Source of the DNA: Cyprinodon diabolis
Taxonomy: Eukaryota; Chordata; Actinopteri; Cyprinodontiformes; Cyprinodontidae
DNA length: 64,000 nucleotides
NCBI GenBank assembly: GCA_030533445.1
Contig: JARPUW010000299.1
Coordinates: 62,001 to 126,000, forward strand
Reading direction: 5' to 3'
The notes below the pieces were generated by a model, which was not told where the DNA came from, ran no database searches, and saw only the letters and a program-made list of their open reading frames with translations. Both the position numbers and the translations under genes were made by a program. Positions 46,406 to 59,189 of this stretch are shown here, piece by piece; position 1 is the first letter of the stretch, and the number at the start of each line of letters is the position of its first letter.

Positions 46406-49400
46406 GTGGGTCCAGAGATTTCAGTCTACAAACTGACCAAAAATGGTGACTCTAGCTATAAATATGTGGCCGTGAGGGCGAGTTTAAAATGTTTTTTTGT
46501 GTTTAAAAAACGCCTGCCTCACACTCTAGCTTTTCAGTTGCTCCACTCTAGCAGGCTGGATTTTGCTAAAACTTTGTGGCGCTTGAGGTCTGATTATACA
46601 AAAACCGTAGCAGTTATCAACATACCGTCTTCAGTTTTAAATAGACGAAGGATTTATCTACAAACTGAGCTTCAAACTGTTTTTCTAGGTGAATGTATGC
46701 CGACACAGTGAAGTGCTGTTTTTTATGCTTTTTTTTTCCTCTCCCCATTCATTTCCTATGGGATTTTTTTGCGACGTTTTCGCTAATAATTCGCAAACCT
46801 TCGGACTAATGAGAAAGTTTTATACAAGCACACATCACCCCATTGGTCCCGACGCGTGTGCCAACTTTGGGCCCGATCCGCCAAACCGTGCGGGACTAGT
46901 TACGCGCCGAAGTTTTGGGTATACGGGAGAATTATAATAACTAGAAAATTTCTAAAGAAATTTTGAGGGGGGCCACCTACTGCCCGTCTGGGGAACCGGG
47001 CCAATACGGCCCTGGCAAGTGACGTCGGGGCTCCCCAGACCAACTGCTTACGCCTTTGAGGGCTGCTGAGGGAAGGAAAGAGGGCAAGTTCATGGGCAAA
47101 GAGAGCTGTGTGCCACTTGTGCTGAAATCTGGGAAATAGACGTGCACAGCGTATGATGCACAAGGGTAATATGGGTTGTCCATATTGAAACACAGTGGGT
47201 AAAGCCCAGTTGGCGGGCTTCGCCCGCCTGCTAGGAGCCATCTCAGTGAAGAAAAAAATCACCAATGGCGGGCTCTGCCCGCCTTCTAAGAGCCATTGCA
47301 GTGATGAAATCACCAATGGCGGGCTCCGCCCGCCTGCTAAGAGCCATTGCAGTGATGTAATCACCTTTGGCGGGCTCCGCCCGCCTGTTACCATTGGCGG
47401 GCTCCGCCCGCCTTCTAAGAGCCATTGCAGTGATGAAATCACCAATGGCAATGAGCAATATGCCAGAATGTATGAGTGTGTATAAGGAAGAGGCTTTTAT
47501 TCTGTAGAGTCCTTGTAGTCTTATTTTGAAAGTCTATCATGAATGTGCATCAAAAGATGGGTCACGCCCAGCAGTGATATAGAATCCATTTCCAAATGTT
47601 AAATCACTGGTTTTCCATGTTATTAGGTGAATAGTTGCTGTATTACAGAGTAAATGGGAGACTTTTATTGTGAAATTTGCTCTGGGTGTGTTTTGAAAAG
47701 GTCACTAGAGTCTAATAAAAACAACCTGGAAGAGTTTGGGTCATAATGTTGAGCCATTTGCATCAATTAATGCATTAGTATAATCTAGAGGCTTTTATTT
47801 TGTAGGGTCCCTGGAGTCTTATTTTGAAAGTCCAACAGAGTTGTGTTTATAGAAAATGTTCAGACCCGTCAATGATAGTTGATTACTTTCCAATCGTTAA
47901 ATCACTCTTTTTCCATGTTATTAGGGCAGTAGATGAAGCGGAAATGGGAGGCTTTTATTTTGAAATTTGCTACAGGGTGTGTTTTAAACAGTCTCCTAGA
48001 GTCTATTCTCTAAAACGGGGTTGAGTTTGGGTCATAATGTTGAGCCATATAGGGCAATAAATATATGTAAAAAATATAGAGGCTTTTATTTTGTAGGGTC
48101 CCTGGAGTCTTATTTTGAAAGTCTATCAGTGCTGAGTGGCAAGGGAAGTGTCATGGACAGCAGTCATATAGTATCCATTTCCCAATGTTAAATCAGTCCT
48201 TTCACCCTCCATTAGATTAATATGTGCTGTTTAAAACAGCAGAGGTAAAATCTGTTTGAAGCTTGGTAACCTTGACAACGCTTAACGAGCCTCTCACTGA
48301 CACAGACAACAGCTGCACTCACTATTGGTTTCTTCTTCCCAGGCTTTTTTGTATGGGAAGAACGGCACCGAACAAACGACTACTGATCAAAAACCGTATG
48401 AGTTATTCAAAAAACATTTTCACCATGAGCATCAGCAATCCTTCGACTCCAACTATACCAACTTTGGTGTATGTGTGTCATTCAGAAAAATATTTATGAC
48501 GAGTTGAAAACACATAGTCTGATTCGTTTCTCTCCCATCTTCAGCTCAAAAAGAATAGAGAAAGGCTGAAACTCTCATCGACTTTAGGTTGGTCTGGACG
48601 GTTTTTAAGGAAAAGTATTAATCCTACCGTAATTCCGAAGACATTGTGTGAGTCCAGAGGTTTCAGTCTACAAACTGACCAAAAATGGTGACTGTAGCTC
48701 CAAATATGTGGCCGTGAGGGCGAGAATAACATGTTTGATCTTAAAAGAATGGCCGCCTCACACTAAGATTTCAGCAGCTGCACTCTAGCAGGCTGCTGCA
48801 GAAGCTAACTGTCAGCTAGCTTCCAGGTGCTTACCCTCCGAACAAACGACTGCTGAGCAAAAACCGTAAAAGATATCTGAAAAATTCTTTCAGTGAAAGC
48901 AACATCTATCCTTTGTCTCAGACTGGGGTAACCTTCATGTCTGTAGGTCTTTCACAACCCAAAACGAAGCACAAACAAAATGGTTGGCCCACCTGCTCCT
49001 CCCTTTGTTTGAACTGCAGGACCTCACTCTCACTCACCTTTTAGCTGCTAAAGCACCCCTCCGAACAAACGACTGCTGAGTAAAAACCGTAAAAGGTATC
49101 TGAAAAATTATTTTTATCTAAGCGACAGCTATATCTTGTCTTCAATTGGAGTAACTTTCATGGCTGTAGGTCATCTACAACCTGAATGGGAAGAGAAAGA
49201 AAAAGAAAAAACGTTTTGTCACACCTGATCTTCTAATTGAGCTAGCTGCAGCAGGACACTCTCCCCCAGCTTTCAGCTGCTTAAAATGTCCTCCGAACAA
49301 ACGACTGCTGAGCAAAAACCGTATGAGTTATTCAAAATATTTTTTCACCGTGAGCGTCAGCCATCCTTCGACTCCAACTATGCCAACTTTGGTGTATGTG

Positions 49401-49573
49401 TGTCATTCAGAAAAATATTTATGACGAGTTTAAAACACATAGTCTGATTCGTTTTTCTCCCCTCTTCTGCTCCAAAACCAATGAAAAACGGCTCTGATTT
49501 TCATCGACTTTAGGTCGGTCTGGAGGGTTTTTAAGGAAAAGTATTAATCCTACCGTAATTCCGAAGATATTGT
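46406..49573 (+). repeat. Unit 15 (3168 bp)
   Basis: No hairpin module; five GC hairpins at 47212-47443. The 3' half carries the unit 5 set (GCTACAGGG, GGTCTGGACGG, TTAAAAGAATGG, CTACAACCTGAATGG, ACGTTTTGTCACACC). A private change gives GAGAATAACATG near 48724. Confidence 0.95.
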
Positions 49574-52500
49574 GTGGGTCCAGAGATTTCAGTCTACAAA
49601 CTGACCAAAAATGGTGACTCTAGCTATAAATATGTGGCCGTGAGGGCGAGTTTAAAATGTTTTTTTGTGTTTAAAAAACGCCTGCCTCACACTCTAGCTT
49701 TTCAGTTGCTCCACTCTAGCAGGCTGGATTTTGCTAAAACTTTGTGGCGCTTGAGGTCTGATTATACAAAAACCGTAGCAGTTATCAACATACCGTCTTC
49801 AGTTTTAAATAGACGAAGGATTTATCTACAAACTGAGCTTCAAACTGTTTTTCTAGGTGAATGTATGCCGACACAGTGAAGTGCTGTTTTTTATGCTTTT
49901 TTTTTCCTCTCCCCATTCATTTCCTATGGGATTTTTTTGCGACGTTTTCGCTAATAATTCGCAAACCTTCGGACTAATGAGAAAGTTTTATACAAGCACA
50001 CATCACCCCATTGGTCCCGACGCGTGTGCCAACTTTGGGCCCGATCCGCCAAACCGTGCGGGACTAGTTACGTGCCGAAGTTTTGGGTATACGGGAGAAT
50101 TATAATAACTAGAAAATTTCTAAAGAAATTTTGAGGGGGGCCACCTACTGCCCGTCTTGGGAACCGGGCCAATACGGCCCTGGCAAGTGACGTCGGGGCT
50201 CCCCAGACCAACTGCTTACGCCTTTGAGGGCTGCTGAGGGAAGGAAAGAGGGCAAGTTCATGGGCAAAGAGAGCTGTGTGCCACTTGTGCTGACATCTGG
50301 GAAATAGACGTGCACAGCGTATGATGCACAAGGGTAATATGGGTTGTCCATATTGAAACACAGTGGGTAAAGCCCAGTTGGCGGGCTTCGCCCGCCTGCT
50401 AGGAGCCATCTCAGTGAAGAAAAAAATCACCAATGGCGGGCTCTGCCCGCCTTCTAAGAGCCATTGCAGTGATGAAATCACCAATGGCGGGCTCCGCCCG
50501 CCTTCTAAGAGCCATTGCAGTGATGAAATTACAAATGGCAATGAGCAATATGCCAGAATGTATGAGTGTGTATAAGGAAGAGGCTTTTATTCTGTAGAGT
50601 CCCTGGAGTCTTATTTTGAAAGTCTATCATGGAAGTGCATCTAAAGATGGGTCATGCCCAGCAGTTATATAGAATCAATTTCCAAATGTTAAATCACTGG
50701 TTTTCCATGTTATTAGGTGAATAGTTGCTGTATTACAGAGTAAATGGGAGACTTTTATTGTGAAATTTGCTCTGGGTGTGTTTTGAAAAGGTCACTAGAG
50801 TCTAATAAAAACAACCTGGAAGAGTTTGGGTCATAATGTTGAGCCATTTGCATCAATTAATGCATTAGTATAATCTAGAGGCTTTTATTTTGTAGGGTCG
50901 CTGGAGTCTTATTTTGAAAGTCCAACAGAGTTGTGTTTATAGAAAATGTTCAGACCCGTCAATGATAGTTGATTACTTTCCAATCGTTAAATCACTCTTT
51001 TTCCATGTTATTAGGGCAGTAGATGAAGCGGAAATGGGAGGCTTTTATTTTGAAATTTGCTATAGGGTGTGTTTTAAACAGTCTCCTAGAGTCTATTCTC
51101 TAAAACGGGGTTGAGTTTGGGTCATAATATTGAGCCATATAGGGCAATAAATATATGTAAAAAATATAGAGGCTTTTATTTTGTAGGGTCCCTGGAGTCT
51201 TATTTTGAAAGTCTATCAGTGCTGAGTGGCAAGGGAAGTGTCATGGACAGCAGTCATATAGTATCCATTTCCCAATGTTAAATCAGTCCTTTCACCCTCC
51301 ATTAGATTAATATGTGCTGTTTAAAACAGCAGAGGTAAAATCTGTTTGAAGCTTGGTAACCTTGACAACGCTTAACGAGCCTCTCACTGACACAGACAAC
51401 AGCTGCACTCACTATTGGTTTCTTCTTCCCAGGCTTTTTTGTATGGGAAGAACGGCAACGAAAACAAACGACTACTGATCAAAAACCGTATGAGTTATTC
51501 AAAAAACATTTTCACCATGAGCATCAGCAATCCTTCGACTCCAAGTATACCAACTTTGGTGTATGTGTGTCATTCAGAACAATATTTATGACGACTTGAA
51601 AACACATAGTCTGATTCGTTTCTCTCCCATCTTCAGCTCAAAAAGAATGGAGAAAGGCTGAAACTCATCGACTTTAGGTTGGTCTGGAGGGTTTTTAAGG
51701 AAAAGTATTAATCCTACCGTAATTCCGAAGACATTGTGTGAGTCCAGAGGTTTCAGTCTACAAACTGACCAAAAATGGTGACTGTAGCTCCAAATATGTG
51801 GCCGTGAGGGCGAGAATAAGATGTTTGATCTTAAAAAAATGGCCGCCTCACACTAAGATTTCAGCAGCTGCACTCTAGCAGGCTGCTGCAGAAGCTAACT
51901 GTCAGCTAGCTTCCAGGTGCTTACCCTCCGAACAAACGACTGCTGAGCAAAAACCGTAAAAGATATCTGAAAAATTCTTTCAGTGAAAGCAACATCTATC
52001 CTTTGTCTCAGACTGGGGTAACCTTCATGTCTGTAGGTCTTTCACAACCCAAAACGAAGCACAAACAAAATGGTTGGCCCACCTGCTCCTCCCTTTGTTT
52101 GAACTGCAGGACCTCACTCTCACTCACCTTTTAGCTGCTAAAGCACCCCTCCGAACAAACGACTGCTGAGTAAAAACCGTAAAAGGTGTCTGAAAAATTC
52201 TTTTTATCTAAGCGACAGCTATATCTTGTCTTCAATTGGAGTAACTTTCATGGCTGTAGGTCATCTACAAACTGAATGGGAAGAGAAAGAAAAAGAAAAA
52301 ACGTTTCATCACACCTAAGCTTCTAATTGAGCTAGCTGCAGCAGGTCACTGTCACTCAGCTTTCAGGTGCTTAAAATGTCCTCCGAACAAACGACTGCTG
52401 AGCAAAAACCGTATGAGTTATTCAAAAAATTTTTTCAGCGTGAGCGTCAGACATCCTTCGACTCCAACTATGCCAACTTTGGTGTATGTGTGTCATTCAG

Positions 52501-52663
52501 AAAAATATTTATGACGAGTTTAAAACACATAGTCGGATTCGTTTTTCTCCCCTCTTCTGCTCCAAAACCAATGAAAAACGGCTCTGATTTTCATCGACTT
52601 TAGGTCGGTCTGGAGGGTTTTTAAGGAAAAGTATTAATCCTACCGTAATTCCGAAGATATTGT
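49574..52663 (+). repeat. Unit 16 (3090 bp), chimeric
   Basis: This is the shortest complete unit. Its front half is of unit 6/20 type (CGTCTTGGGAACC, GCTGACATCTGGG). After the GC array (50380-50532, three hairpins) it switches to the unit 3/17/7 type: AAATTACAAATGG, GAGTCCCTGGAGTC, ATAATATTGAGCC, GGCAACGAAAACAAAC and CCAAGTATACC. The switch point falls inside the hairpin array. The tail has a private TTTCAGCGTGAGCGTCAGAC. Confidence 0.95.
50380..50532 (+). repeat. GC hairpin array at chimera junction (unit 16)
   Basis: Three GC hairpins. The first two match the unit 6/20 array and the end (ATTACAAATGG) matches the unit 3/17 array, so the exchange that made unit 16 lies inside this array. 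Confidence 0.8.
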
Positions 52664-55600
52664 GTGGGTCCAGAGATTTCAGTCTACAAACTGACCAAAA
52701 ATGGTGACTCTAGCTATAAATATGTGGCCGTGAGGGCGAGTTTAAAATGTTTTTTTGTGTTTAAAAAACGCCTGCCTCACACTCTAGCTTTTCAGTTGCT
52801 CCACTCTAGCAGGCTGGATTTTGCTAAAACTTTGTGGCGCTTGAGGTCTGATTATACAAAAACCGTAGCAGTTATCAACATACCGTCTTCAGTTTTAAAT
52901 AGACGAAGGATTTATCTACAAACTGAGCTTCAAACTGTTTTTCTAGGTGAATGTATGCCGACACAGTGAAGTGCTGTTTTTTATGCTTTTTTTTTCCTCT
53001 CCCCATTCATTTCCTATGGGATTTTTTTGCGACGTTTTCGCTAATAATTCGCAAACCTTCGGACTAATGAGAAAGTTTTATACAAGCACACATCACCCCA
53101 TTGGTCCCGACGCGTGTGCCAACTTTGGGCCCGATCCGCCAAACCGTGCGGGACTAGTTACGCGCCGAAGTTTTGGGTATACGGGAGAATTATAATAACT
53201 AGAAAATTTCTAAAGAAATTTTGAGGGGGGCCACCTACTGCCCGTCTGGGGAACAGGGCCAATACGGCCCTGGCAAGTGATGTCGGGGCTCACCAGACCA
53301 ACTGCTTACGCCTTTGAGGGCTGCTGAGGGAAGGAAAGAGGGCTAGGTCATGGGCAAAGAGAGCTGTGTGCCACTTGTGCTGAAATCTGGGAAATAGACG
53401 TGCACAGCGTATGATGCAAAAGGGTAATATGGGTTGTCCATATTGAACCGCAGTGGGTAAAGCTCAGTTGGGGGGCTCCGCCCGCCTGCTAGGAGCCCTT
53501 GCAGCGATGAAAAAAATCACCAATGGCGGGCTCTGCCCGCCTGCTAAGAGCCATTGCAGTGATGAAATCACCAATGGCGGGCTCCGCCCGCCTTCTAAGA
53601 GCCATTGCAGTGATGAAATCACCAATGGCGGGCTCCGCCCGCCTTCTAAGAGCCATTGCAGTGATGAAATTACAAATGGCAATGAGCAATATGCCAGAAT
53701 GTATGAGTGTGTATAAGGAAGAGGCTTTTATTCTGTAGAGTCCCTGGAGTCTTATTTTGAAAGTCTATCATGGAAGTGCATCTAAAGATGGGTCATGCCC
53801 AGCAGTTATATAGAATCAATTTCCAAATGTTAAATCACTGGTTTTCCATGTTATTAGGTGAATAGTTGCTGTATTACAGAGTAAATGGGAGACTTTTATT
53901 GTGAAATTTGCTCTGGGTGTGTTTTGAAAAGGTCACTAGAGTCTAATAAAAACAACCTGGAAGAGTTTGGGTCATAATGTTGAGCCATTTGCATCAATTA
54001 ATGCATTAGTATAATCTAGAGGCTTTTATTTTGTAGGGTCGCTGGAGTCTTATTTTGAAAGTCCAACAGAGTTGTGTTTATAGAAAATGTTCAGACCCGT
54101 CAATGATAGTTGATTACTTTCCAATCGTTAAATCACTCTTTTTCCATGTTATTAGGGCAGTAGATGAAGCGGAAATGGGAGGCTTTTATTTTGAAATTTG
54201 CTATAGGGTGTGTTTTAAACAGTCTCCTAGAGTCTATTCTCTAAAACGGGGTTGAGTTTGGGTCATAATGTTGAGCCATATAGGGCAATAAATATATGTA
54301 AAAAATATAGAGGCTTTTATTTTGTAGGGTCCCTGGAGTCTTATTTTGAAAGTCTATCAGTGCTGAGTGGCAAGGGAAGTGTCATGGACAGCAGTCATAT
54401 AGTATCCATTTCCCAATGTTAAATCAGTCCTTTCACCCTCCATTAGATTAATATGTGCTGTTTAAAACAGCAGAGGTAAAATCTGTTTGAAGCTTGGTAA
54501 CCTTGACAACGCTTAACGAGCCTCTCACTGACACAGACAACAGCTGCACTCACTATTCGTTTCTTCTTCCCAGGCTTTTTTGTATAGGAAGAACGGCACC
54601 GAACAAACGACTACTGATCAAAAACCGTATGAGTTATTCAAAAAACATTTTCACCATGAGCATCAGCAATCCTTCGACTCCAACTATACCAACTTTGGTG
54701 TATGTGTGTCATTCAGAACAATATTTATGACGACTTGAAAACACATAGTCTGATTCGTTTCTCTCCCATCTTCAGCTCAAAAAGAATGGAGAAAGGCTGA
54801 AACTCATCGACTTTAGGTTGGTCTGGAGGGTTTTTAAGGAAAAGTATTAATCCTACCGTAATTCCGAAGACATTGTGTGAGTCCAGAGGTTTCAGTCTAC
54901 AAACTGACCAAAAATGGTGACTGTAGCTCCAAATATGTGGCCGTGAGGGCGAGAATAAGATGTTTGATCTTAAAAAAATGGCCGCCTCACACTAAATTTC
55001 AGCAGCTGCACTCTAGCAGGCTGCTGCAGAAGCTAACTGTCAGCTAGCTTCCAGGTGCTTACCCTCCGAACAAACGACTGCTGAGCAAAAACCGTAAAAG
55101 ATATCTGAAAAATTCTTTCAGTGAAAGCAACATCTATCCTTTGTCTCAGACTGGGGTAACCTTCATGTCTGTAGGTCTTTCACAACCCAAAACGAAGCAC
55201 AAACAAAATGGTTGGCCCACCTGCTCCTCCCTTTGTTTGAACTGCAGGACCTCACTCTCACTCACCTTTTAGCTGCTAAAGCACCCCTCCGAACAAACGA
55301 CTGCTGAGTAAAAACCGTAAAAGGTATCTGAAAAATTCTTTTTATCTAAGCGACAGCTATATCTTGTCTTCAATTGGAGTAACTTTCATGGCTGTAGGTC
55401 ATCTACAAACTGAACGGGAAGAGAAAGAAAAAGAAAAAACGTTTCATCACACCTAAGCTTCTAATTGAGCTAGCTGCAGCAGGTCACTGTCACTCAGCTT
55501 TCAGGTGCTTAAAATGTCCTCCGAACAAACGACTGCTGAGCAAAAACCGTATGAGTTATTCAAAAAATTTTTTCACCGTGAGCGTCAGTCATGCTTCGAC

Positions 55601-55801
55601 TCCAACTATGCCAACTTTGGTGTATGTGTGTCATTCAGAAAAATATTTATGACGAGTTTAAAACACATAGTCTGATTCGTTTTTCTCCCCTCTTCTGCTC
55701 CAAAACCAATGAAAAACGGCTCTGATTTTCATCGACTTTAGGTCGGTCTGGAGGGTTTTTAAGGAAAAGTATTAATCCTACCGTAATTCTGAAGATATTG
55801 T
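52664..55801 (+). repeat. Unit 17 (3138 bp)
   Basis: Near copy of unit 3 from about 53200 to the end, 44.7 kb away, including all the unit 3 rare variants and the same four-hairpin GC array (53470-53673). Its front end is of the common type (CCTCTCCCC, CCCGACG), unlike unit 3. One CpG change gives GTAATTCTGAAG (T at 55790). Confidence 0.95.
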
Positions 55802-58800
55802 GTGGGTCCAGAGATTTCAGTCTACAAACTGACCAAAAATGGTGACTCTAGCTATAAATATGTGGCCGTGAGGGCGAGTTTAAAATGTTTTTTTGTGTTT
55901 AAAAAACGCCTGCCTCACACTCTAGCTTTTCAGTTGCTCCACTCTAGCAGGCTGGATTTTGCTAAAACTTTGTGGCGCTTGAGGTCTGATTATACAAAAA
56001 CCGTAGCAGTTATCAACATACCGTCTTCAGTTTTAAATAGACGAAGGATTTATCTACAAACTGAGCTTCAAACTGTTTTTCTAGGTGAATGTATGCCGAC
56101 ACAGTGAAGTGCTGTTTTTTATGCTTTTTTTTTCCTCTCCCCATTCATTTCCTATGGGATTTTTTTGCGACGTTTTCGCTAATAATTCGCAAACCTTCGG
56201 ACTAATGAGAAAGTTTTATACAAGCACACATCACCCCATTGGTCCCAACGCGTGTGCCAACTTTGGGCCCGATCCGCCAAACCGTGCGGGACTAGTTATG
56301 CGCCGAAGTTTTGGGTATACGGGAGAATTATAATAATAATAATACGCGGAATAAATATGTGCAATAGTAGTAGGTGGGCCATGCCTTCGGCATGTGGCCC
56401 CCCAATAATACGCGGAATAAATATGTGCAATAGTAGTAGGTGGGCCATGCCTTCGGCATGTGGCCCCCCAATAATAATAATACGCGGAATAAATATGTGC
56501 AATAGTAGTAGGTGGGCCATGCCTTCGGCATGTGGCCCCCCAATAATAATAATACGCGGAATAAATATGTGCAATAGTAGTAGGTGGGCCATGCCTTCGG
56601 CATGTGGCCCCCCAATAATACGCGGAATAAATATGTGCAATAGTAGTAGGTGGGCCATGCCTTCGGCATGTGGCCCCCCAATAACTAGAAAATTTCTAAA
56701 GAAATTTTGAGGGGGGCCACCTACTGCCCGTCTGGGGAACCGGGCCAATACGGCCCTGGCAAGTGACGTCGGGGCTCCCCAGACCAACTGCTTACGCCTT
56801 TGAGGGCTGCTGAGGGAAGGAAAGAGGGCAAGTTCATGGGCAAAGAGAGCTGTGTGCCACTTGTGCTGAAATCTGGGAAATAGACGTGCACAGAGTATGA
56901 TGCACAAGGGTAATATGGGTTGTCCATATTGAAACACAGTGGGTAAAGCCCAGTTGGCGGGCTTCGCCCGCCTGCTAGGAGCCATCTCAGTGAAGAAAAA
57001 AATCACCAATGGCGGGCTCTGCCCGCCTTCTAAGAGCCATTGCAGTGATGAAATCACCAATGGCAATGAGCAATATGCCAGAATGTATGAGTGTGTATAA
57101 GGAAGAGGCTTTTATTCTGTAGAGTCCTTGTAGTCTTATTTTGAAAGTCTATCATGAATGTGCATCAAAAGATGGGTCACGCCCAGCAGTGATATAGAAT
57201 CCATTTCCAAATGTTAAATCACTGGTTTTCCATGTTATTAGGTGAATAGTTGCTGTATTACAGAGTAAATGGGAGACTTTTATTGTGAAATTTGCTCTGG
57301 GGTGTGTTTTGAAAAGGTCACTAGAGTCTAATAAAAACAACCTGGAAGAGTTTGGGTCATAATGTTGAGCCATTTGCATCAATTAATGCATTACTATAAT
57401 CTAGAGGCTTTTATTTTGTAGGGTCCCTGGAGTCTTATTTTGAAAGTCCAACAGAGTTGTGTTTATAGAAAATGTTCAGACCCGTCAATGATAGTTGATT
57501 ACTTTCCAATCGTTAAATCACTCTTTTTCCATGTTATTAGGGCAGTAGATGAAGCGGAAATGGGAGGCTTTTATTTTGAAATTTGCTATAGGGTGTGTTT
57601 TAAACAGTCTCCTAGAGTCTATTCTCTAAAACGGGGTTGAGTTTGGGTCATAATGTTGAGCCATATAGAGCAATAAATATATGTAAAAAATATAGAGGCT
57701 TTTATTTTGTAGGGTCCCTGGAGTCTTATTTTGAAAGTCTATCAGTGCTGAGTGGCAAGGGAAGTGTCATGTACAGCAGTCATATAGTATCCATTTCCCA
57801 ATGTTAAATCAGTCCTTTCACCCTCCATTAGATTAATATGTGCTGTTTAAAACAGCAGAGGTAAAATCTGTTTGAAGCTTGGTAACCTTGACAACGCTTA
57901 ACGAGCCTCTCACTGACACAGACAACAGCTGCACTCACTATTGGTTTCTTCTTCCCAGGCTTTTTTGTATGGGAAGAACGGCACCGAACAAACGACTACT
58001 GATCAAAAACCGTATGAGTTATTCAAAAAACATTTTCACCATGAGCATCAGCAATCCTTCGACTCCAACTATACCAACTTTGGTGTATGTGTGTCATTCA
58101 GAAAAATATTTATGACGAGTTGAAAACACATAGTCTGATTCGTTTCTCTCCCATCTTCAGCTCAAAAAGAATAGAGAAAGGCTGAAACTCTCATCGACTT
58201 TAGGTTGGTCTGGAGGGTTTTTAAGGAAAAGTATTAATCCTACCGTAATTCCGAAGACATTGTGTGAGTCCAGAGGTTTCAGTCTACAAACTGACCAAAA
58301 ATGGTGACTGTAGCTCCAAATATGTGGCCGTGAGGGCGAGAATAAGATGTTTGATCTTAAAAAAATGGCCGCCTCACACTAAGATTTCAGCAGCTGCACT
58401 CTAGCAGGCTGCTGCAGAAGCTAACTGTCAGCTAGCTTCCAGGTGCTTACCCTCCGAACAAACGACTGCTGAGCAAAAACCGTAAAAGATATCTGAAAAA
58501 TTCTTTCAGTGAAAGCAACATCTATCCTTTGTCTCAGACTGGGGTAACCTTCATGTCTGTAGGTCTTTCACAACCCAAAACGAAGCACAAACAAAATGGT
58601 TGGCCCACCTGCTCCTCCCTTTGTTTGAACTGCAGGACCTCACTCTCACTCACCTTTTAGCTGCTAAAGCACCCCTCCGAACAAACGACTGCTGAGTAAA
58701 AACCGTAAAAGGTATCTGAAAAATTCTTTTTATCTAAGCGACAGCTATATCTTGTCTTCAATTGGAGTAACTTTCATGGCTGTAGGTCATCTACAAACTG

Positions 58801-59189
58801 AATGGGAAGAGAAAGAAAAAGAAAAAACGTTTCATCACACCTAAGCTTCTAATTGAGCTAGCTGCAGCAGGTCACTGTCACTCAGCTTTCAGGTGCTTAA
58901 AATGTCCTCCGAACAAACGACTGCTGAGCAAAAACCGTATGAGTTATTCAAAAAAAATTTTCACCGTGAGCGTCAGTAATCCTTCGACTCCAACTATGCC
59001 AACTTTGGTGTATGTGTGTCATTCAGAAAAATATTTATGACGAGTTTAAAACACATAGTCTGATTCGTTTTTCTCCCCTCTTCTGCTCCAAAACCAATGA
59101 AAAACGGCTCTGATTTTCATCGACTTTAGGTCGGTCTGGAGGGTTTTTAAGGAAAAGTATTAATCCTACCGTAATTCCGAAGATATTGT
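55802..59189 (+). repeat. Unit 18 (3388 bp), hairpin module expanded to five
   Basis: The longest unit apart from unit 2. Five hairpin modules at 56343-56679 account for the extra length. Two GC hairpins at 56956-57058. The front carries ACTAGTTATGCGCC as in unit 4; everything after the modules matches unit 1, including the GCGTCAGTAATCC tail. Confidence 0.95.
56343..56679 (+). repeat. Hairpin module, 5 copies (unit 18)
   Basis: Cores start at 56343, 56409, 56481, 56553 and 56619, so the steps are 66, 72, 72 and 66 bp. The symmetric step pattern suggests that a 66- or 72-bp pair was itself duplicated. The cores appear identical to each other, so the expansion is recent. Confidence 0.9.

Noticed and set aside
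56296..57066. Minus-strand open frame of 256 codons, with shorter in-frame versions in most units (for example 1207-1770, 40355-41047)
   Set aside because: Its length comes from repeated hairpin modules (66/72 bp) and GC modules (51/27 bp), all multiples of three and without stops in more than one frame. The 25-bp deletion in unit 19 merely moves to another open frame. The longest form starts at TTG, the content is low complexity, and units 2, 3, 7, 10 and 17 are broken.
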